Assembly (NCBI GenBank): GCA_964509975.1
Contig: CAZDZO010000029.1
Location: forward strand, 1 to 9,320
Direction: 5' to 3'
Length of the DNA: 9,320 nt
From: CAZVBV01 sp964509975
GTDB taxonomy: Bacteria > Patescibacteriota > Gracilibacteria > UBA4473
This document shows, piece after piece, positions 6,906 to 9,320 of this stretch. A model generated the notes under the pieces. That model was not told the origin of the DNA and searched no databases. It saw nothing but the letters and a program-made list of their open reading frames with translations. Position numbers and translations under genes: made by a program. Positions within the stretch are counted from its first letter, which is position 1; each line of letters opens with the position of its first letter.

Positions 6906-7808
6906 TTATACAATCGGTAAAAGCCGACCAAAAGTACTAATGTAATCATGAAAACTTCGGGTAAATTGTTGTGAAAGGATTTTTTTGCGAGTTTGGAATT
7001 CTTCATCTTGTTTGAGCAAATGAAGATATTTTGTGACATTCTGTGGTCGAATTGTTTGCAAATGTTTCGCCACCTTGTCCGAGTAATCTGGAGAAAGGAG
7101 GGTCAGTGCGGTTCTGAGAATGTTATAATCCACCTCGTTCCACGAGATCTCGAAGGTTCGTTTGCGTTCCCAGGAATGTGCTATGCCCGCTCGTGGCGAC
7201 ATCGTTAGATCGTATCCCAATCGCCACAGACGAAGTGAATATTCCAAATCTTCTCGCCCCCATTTCATAAGGCCTGAATCAAAGCCACCGGTTTTTTGAA
7301 ACATTGCACGACGAATTCCAAAGCACGCTCCGGGAATCGCTGGCACTTGTTGAACCTCTGTTTTGCTCGTTGGAGAAACCCAGGTTGGTTCGAGAAGTAG
7401 ATCTTTGATCGTGTAAATATAAGCCACTCGATTCCTTTCTTCTAAGTATGGAATTTTGAGTGTCGCTGCACCCACACCCTCATTTTCAAGTTGCAATGCC
7501 AATTCACTCAACCAACTCTCATCGGTTGGAATCATGTGAGAATCAAGGAATACAAATAAATCTCCTTCCGCTATTTTCGCGCCTTCATTCCGCGCCTTCG
7601 CCGCTCCGACAGAGGTTTCAGGTTGAATCAATTTCACGTTCGGAACGCCTTTGTGCAAGAAATCACAAGACTTATCGGTGCATCCGTCAGCCACCACCAC
7701 AATTTCAAAATCAGGGTAGGTGGTGTTCTCTAGCACCCCAAAGACGGTTTTCTTCAACCAGTCGCCTTCGTTGTGTGAGGGGATGATGACAGAGAATTTT
7801 TGCACCAT
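6906..7808 (-). CDS. Family 2-type glycosyltransferase with GalNAc-transferase-like C-terminal half
   Basis: A 300-aa cytoplasmic GT-A fold enzyme with no signal peptide or membrane segment. N-terminal nucleotide-sugar half: FSVIIPSHNEGDWLKKTV (5-22), EIVVVADGCTDKS (35-47), and GDLFVFLDSHMIP (82-94), where D-S-H replaces the usual D-x-D metal motif. C-terminal acceptor half: VPAIPGACFGIRRAMFQKTGGFD (155-177), WGREDLEYSLRLW (183-195) and GIAHSWERKR (208-217). DSH, the W-G-x-E-[DN]-L-E-x-S-x-R-x-W motif and the following His are the pattern of polypeptide GalNAc-transferases (GT27), which use D-x-H plus a distal His to bind manganese. Donor and acceptor are not predictable. It is the first gene of the minus-strand envelope cluster and starts almost at its own promoter's transcription start. 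Confidence 0.88.
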   Translation of the reverse strand: MVQKFSVIIPSHNEGDWLKKTVFGVLENTTYPDFEIVVVADGCTDKSCDFLHKGVPNVKLIQPETSVGAAKARNEGAKIAEGDLFVFLDSHMIPTDESWLSELALQLENEGVGAATLKIPYLEERNRVAYIYTIKDLLLEPTWVSPTSKTEVQQVPAIPGACFGIRRAMFQKTGGFDSGLMKWGREDLEYSLRLWRLGYDLTMSPRAGIAHSWERKRTFEISWNEVDYNILRTALTLLSPDYSDKVAKHLQTIRPQNVTKYLHLLKQDEEFQTRKKILSQQFTRSFHDYISTFGRLLPIV

Positions 7809-7816
7809 TAAATATA

Positions 7817-7845
7817 ATTATACCATGTTTTGAGAGGAAAGGCAA
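7817..7845 (-). promoter_or_regulatory. Strong promoter of the glycosyltransferase, near-leaderless
   Basis: Minus strand: TTGCCT (7845-7840), a 17-bp spacer ending in TGG (extended -10), then a perfect TATAAT (7822-7817). Only 8 nt separate the -10 from the ATG at 7808, so transcription should begin at about 7810 with a leader of 0-2 nt. Confidence 0.75.
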
Positions 7846-7852
7846 GTACTTC

Positions 7853-7886
7853 AAAACACCCCCCGCCCATAAAGGGAAGGGGGCGT
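7853..7886 (-). terminator. Terminator of the cysteine-rich protein gene
   Basis: Minus strand: ACGCCCCC (7886-7879) pairs with GGGGGTGT (7863-7856) with one G-U pair; a nested CCC-tttat-GGG lies in the loop; four T follow (7856-7853). It sits 17 nt past the stop at 7904 and just upstream of the glycosyltransferase promoter, insulating the two units. Confidence 0.65.
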
Positions 7887-7903
7887 GAGAACGAGGAGCT
7901 TGA

Positions 7904-8119
7904 TTATTTACCACATCCACATCCTGCTTTTTTCTCAGCAGTGCATCCTGATTTTCCACAGTCTCCAGCACTAGCACATCCACATCCGCCATTTCCACCA
8001 TCACAAGTTGAAAGAACTTCTGTAGTAGTTGCTTCTGCTACTGTTGGAGCATTAAAAAAGAAAGCTCCTGCGATAGCCACCGCAGCGAAGATTCCGAAAG
8101 CAGTTATTGTTTTAATCAT
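7904..8119 (-). CDS. Small exported cysteine-rich protein, 71 aa
   Basis: The start at ATG 8119 gives a signal peptide-like N-terminus (MIKTITAFGIFAAVAIAGAF) with likely cleavage near VAEA|TTTE (residue 30). The mature part of about 41 residues carries seven Cys (39, 46, 48, 54, 59, 67, 69) among many Gly, Ser and Lys, with CGC repeated at 46-48 and 67-69. I do not recognise a named family. Candidate roles are metal binding or a disulfide-stabilised envelope peptide; the composition fits both and proves neither. The odd Cys count may mean one free thiol, a dimer, or metal coordination. It lies 100 bp downstream of another exported protein with a Cys/His/Met motif and ends just before a GC-rich terminator. 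The 8120-8219 gap is A/T homopolymer-rich, with no clear promoter of its own. Confidence 0.78.
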   Translation of the reverse strand: MIKTITAFGIFAAVAIAGAFFFNAPTVAEATTTEVLSTCDGGNGGCGCASAGDCGKSGCTAEKKAGCGCGK

Positions 8120-8193
8120 TGTTAGTAAGGTTTAAAAAAGTAATTTAAAAAATTAAAAGTAAAAAAAATTTCTAAAAAAACACACGAAACATG

Positions 8194-8212
8194 CGTCAAA
8201 AGAATTTTGACG
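8194..8212. terminator. Perfect 8-bp hairpin after the 133-aa gene
   Basis: CGTCAAAA (8194-8201), loop GAA, TTTTGACG (8205-8212). It starts 7 nt beyond the stop of the minus-strand gene at 8220. On the minus strand the next good T-run (seven T) comes only about 13 nt after the stem, so it may be a weak terminator, a 3'-end stabiliser or a protein-binding site. Confidence 0.5.
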
Positions 8213-8219
8213 AAAGAAT

Positions 8220-8621
8220 TCAGAGCCGAAATATGGTTGATTTGGTAACGATCAAGTGCGAATTTTGCGAAGCCATATGGTCCGGCGGATCGTGGATTTG
8301 TTCCACAATTGCAATATCGATCTTGGGTAAAACAAAAAGTTCCCACGCAAATGCCGTAAAAGCTTGTCGTATATCTTGAAGTACTACTTCTTGATTCGAG
8401 AAAATAAGATTCTGGCTCCACTGTTCTTCAGAATCGATACACGCAGAACACGGTTTGTCCATTTCCTTTTTTTCTTCCATTGGTATCACCATCCCGTGAC
8501 AAGGCACTGTGGCAATAGTCGCCTCTGCCATTCCTAAATTCATGATTCCTCCCATTACAGTGAAACACACCAAATACGCGAGCTTGGCGGTCACAAAAGT
8601 GAGGACAGGAATAAATTTCAT
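8220..8621 (-). CDS. Exported or membrane-anchored protein with CHxM and CxxC motifs, 133 aa
   Basis: The start is ATG 8621; a TTG two codons upstream is the alternative. The N-terminus is a hydrophobic segment (about 3-33, FIPVLTFVTAKLAYLVCFTVMGGIM) ending in MAEA, a plausible signal peptidase site, so the rest would lie outside the membrane. The mature part begins with PCHGMVIPMEEKKEMDKPCSACIDSEEQW: Cys41-His42-x-Met44, further Met residues, and Cys58-x-x-Cys61. Met, His and Cys clusters like this are seen in small copper-associated proteins, but I cannot assign a family. The C-terminal half is ordinary mixed sequence with one hydrophobic stretch (AFTAFAWELFVLPKIDIAIV). It lies between the AbrB-like gene and the cysteine-rich gene on one strand and may share a metal or redox role with the latter. 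Confidence 0.72.
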   Translation of the reverse strand: MKFIPVLTFVTAKLAYLVCFTVMGGIMNLGMAEATIATVPCHGMVIPMEEKKEMDKPCSACIDSEEQWSQNLIFSNQEVVLQDIRQAFTAFAWELFVLPKIDIAIVEQIHDPPDHMASQNSHLIVTKSTIFRL

Positions 8622-8632
8622 GTGCAAAGGGC

Positions 8633-8660
8633 AGTGTAAGGATGTTCAGAAGAACGTCAA
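8633..8660 (-). promoter_or_regulatory. Candidate promoter of the 133-aa gene
   Basis: Minus strand: TTGACG (8660-8655, 5/6) is followed after 16 bp by TACACT (8638-8633, 4/6). The -10 ends 11 nt before the ATG at 8621, so the mRNA leader would be only about 5 nt. It lies in the 52-bp gap after the AbrB-like gene. Confidence 0.5.
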
Positions 8661-8673
8661 AAAAAGAATGCTT

Positions 8674-8850
8674 TTACTTTTTCCAATCTTCAATAGTCAA
8701 TTTCTTTCCTCGTTTTTTTACTACAAGTTTTTGCCGTTCCTGCCATCCGAATTCTCGAATAATATCCAAAGGGATCGTAACACAGTAACTCAGCCCCCCA
8801 ACTTTAGTGAGCTTTCTAACTGACTCTGATGCCGTTTTTGCATGTGCCAT
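8674..8850 (-). CDS. AbrB/SpoVT-type DNA-binding protein, 58 aa
   Basis: ATG 8850 to TAA 8674, product MAHAKTASESVRKLTKVGG... ending LTIEDWKK. Residues about 13-55 match the swapped-hairpin AbrB/MazE fold: RKLTKVGGLSYCVTIPLDII (12-31), then REFGWQERQKLVVKKRGKKLTI, with the family's order of K-L-x-K-x-G, x-V-T-I-P, a hydrophobic helix, a turn, and basic strands. Such proteins are dimeric transcription regulators, often antitoxins that repress their own operon. No toxin (PIN, Doc, MazF) is adjacent; the downstream genes are two exported small proteins. Immediately upstream lies a three-unit palindromic array that fits an auto-operator. No Shine-Dalgarno sequence is present (atgaaatattATG). Confidence 0.85.
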   Translation of the reverse strand: MAHAKTASESVRKLTKVGGLSYCVTIPLDIIREFGWQERQKLVVKKRGKKLTIEDWKK

Positions 8851-8861
8851 AATATTTCATA

Positions 8862-8896
8862 TTTACGTAAACGTTTACGTAATCGATTACGTAAAC
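8862..8896. promoter_or_regulatory. Three-unit palindromic operator array (TTACGTAA, 12-bp period)
   Basis: TTACGTAA occurs at 8863-8870, 8875-8882 and 8887-8894, exactly 12 bp apart, separated by the palindromic spacers ACGT and TCGA. Bases 8873-8896 form a perfect 24-bp palindrome. The array starts 13 bp upstream of the AbrB-like ATG and overlaps the predicted transcription start (about 8891). The likely ligand is the AbrB-like protein itself (autoregulation), which is an inference from position and symmetry. Confidence 0.75.
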
Positions 8897-8897
8897 A

Positions 8898-8925
8898 ATG
8901 ATAACAGAAAAAGGAAAATTATCAA
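8898..8925 (-). promoter_or_regulatory. Candidate promoter of the AbrB-like gene
   Basis: Minus strand: TTGATA (8925-8920, 5/6) is followed after 16 bp by TATCAT (8903-8898, 5/6). Predicted start near 8891, inside the first operator unit met by RNA polymerase, so an operator-bound protein would block initiation. A 6-bp imperfect hairpin (8934-8948, GTCGTT-ATC-AATGAC on the minus strand) lies between the tRNA end and this promoter and may end the tRNA transcript weakly. Confidence 0.55.
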
Positions 8926-8948
8926 AACATGCCGTCATTGATAACGAC

Positions 8949-9261
<313 letters not shown>

Positions 9262-9265
9262 ATTA

Positions 9266-9320
9266 ATGGTGGGCATGCGAGGACTTGAACCTCGGACCTC
9301 TTCCTTATCAGAGAAGCGCT
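9266..9320. repeat. Direct repeat, copy 2: 3' portion of tRNA-Ile
   Basis: Identical to 8949-9003 over all 55 visible bases. Together the copies bracket a unit with a 317-bp period that contains the GIY-YIG gene. Confidence 0.95.
9267..9320 (-). tRNA. tRNA-Ile (anticodon GAT), 5' part cut by window edge
   Basis: The 3' 54 nt of a tRNA-Ile are visible: anticodon arm with GAT (opposite 9307-9309), variable loop, T-arm, acceptor 3' strand CATGCCC, discriminator A and encoded CCA ending at 9267. It is identical to the other copy in this part. The 5' acceptor strand and D-arm lie beyond base 9320, so it cannot be seen whether this copy has a normal D-arm. Transcription proceeds straight into the GIY-YIG gene. 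Confidence 0.85.

Noticed and set aside
8509..8823. Plus-strand 104-aa ORF
   Set aside because: It is antisense to the AbrB-like and 133-aa genes, both of which show recognisable features.
9262..9276. Five-codon N-terminal extension of the GIY-YIG protein (MPTIN)
   Set aside because: These codons are mostly the CCA end and acceptor strand of the upstream tRNA; the family N-terminus matches MFHAYVL.

Overview
The window looks like a chromosomal segment of a small-genome bacterium, most likely a member of the Candidate Phyla Radiation (Patescibacteria); that placement is an inference from gene content and style. The genes are compact and AT-leaning, starts lack Shine-Dalgarno sequences, and the set mixes ordinary housekeeping genes with small orphan genes. 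Several ORFs (murC, the vanW-type gene, the HD gene) end at TGA in the expected place, so the standard stop code applies and UGA recoding is not in use.

Layout, left to right. 1-1290 (-) is asparaginyl-tRNA synthetase, cut by the left edge. A divergent promoter region (1291-1405) leads to a plus-strand cluster: two unrecognised proteins of 47 and 163 aa, then an HD protein with the full active-site signature of the (p)ppGpp hydrolase domain. That cluster runs tail-to-tail into a minus-strand envelope cluster read in the order glycosyltransferase (7808-6906), S41/CtpA-type protease (6802-5450), VanW-family exported protein (5412-4195), MurC (4198-2942). The convergent 3' ends overlap by 30 bp, and each gene's apparent terminator lies inside the other gene.

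Further right, still on the minus strand, are a 71-aa exported protein with seven Cys, a 133-aa exported protein with C-H-x-M and C-x-x-C motifs, and a 58-aa AbrB/SpoVT-type DNA-binding protein. Three copies of TTACGTAA with an exact 12-bp period lie in front of the AbrB gene. The 18-bp core of this array recurs exactly inside asnS.

The right end holds the most unusual structure. An 85-aa GIY-YIG nuclease gene fills the gap between two tRNA-Ile(GAT) copies. The 3' portions of the two tRNAs are identical over at least 55 bp. The nuclease start codon lies 5 nt after one tRNA's CCA, and its last nine codons plus stop lie inside the 5' end of the next tRNA. That second tRNA has an abnormal, 7-nt-longer D-arm region containing a GC-rich hairpin. 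This looks like a minimal tRNA-associated mobile unit of about 317 bp.

No stretch above 300 bp is without a gene; the longest gaps are about 100-115 bp. No CRISPR array, insertion sequence or rRNA was seen.
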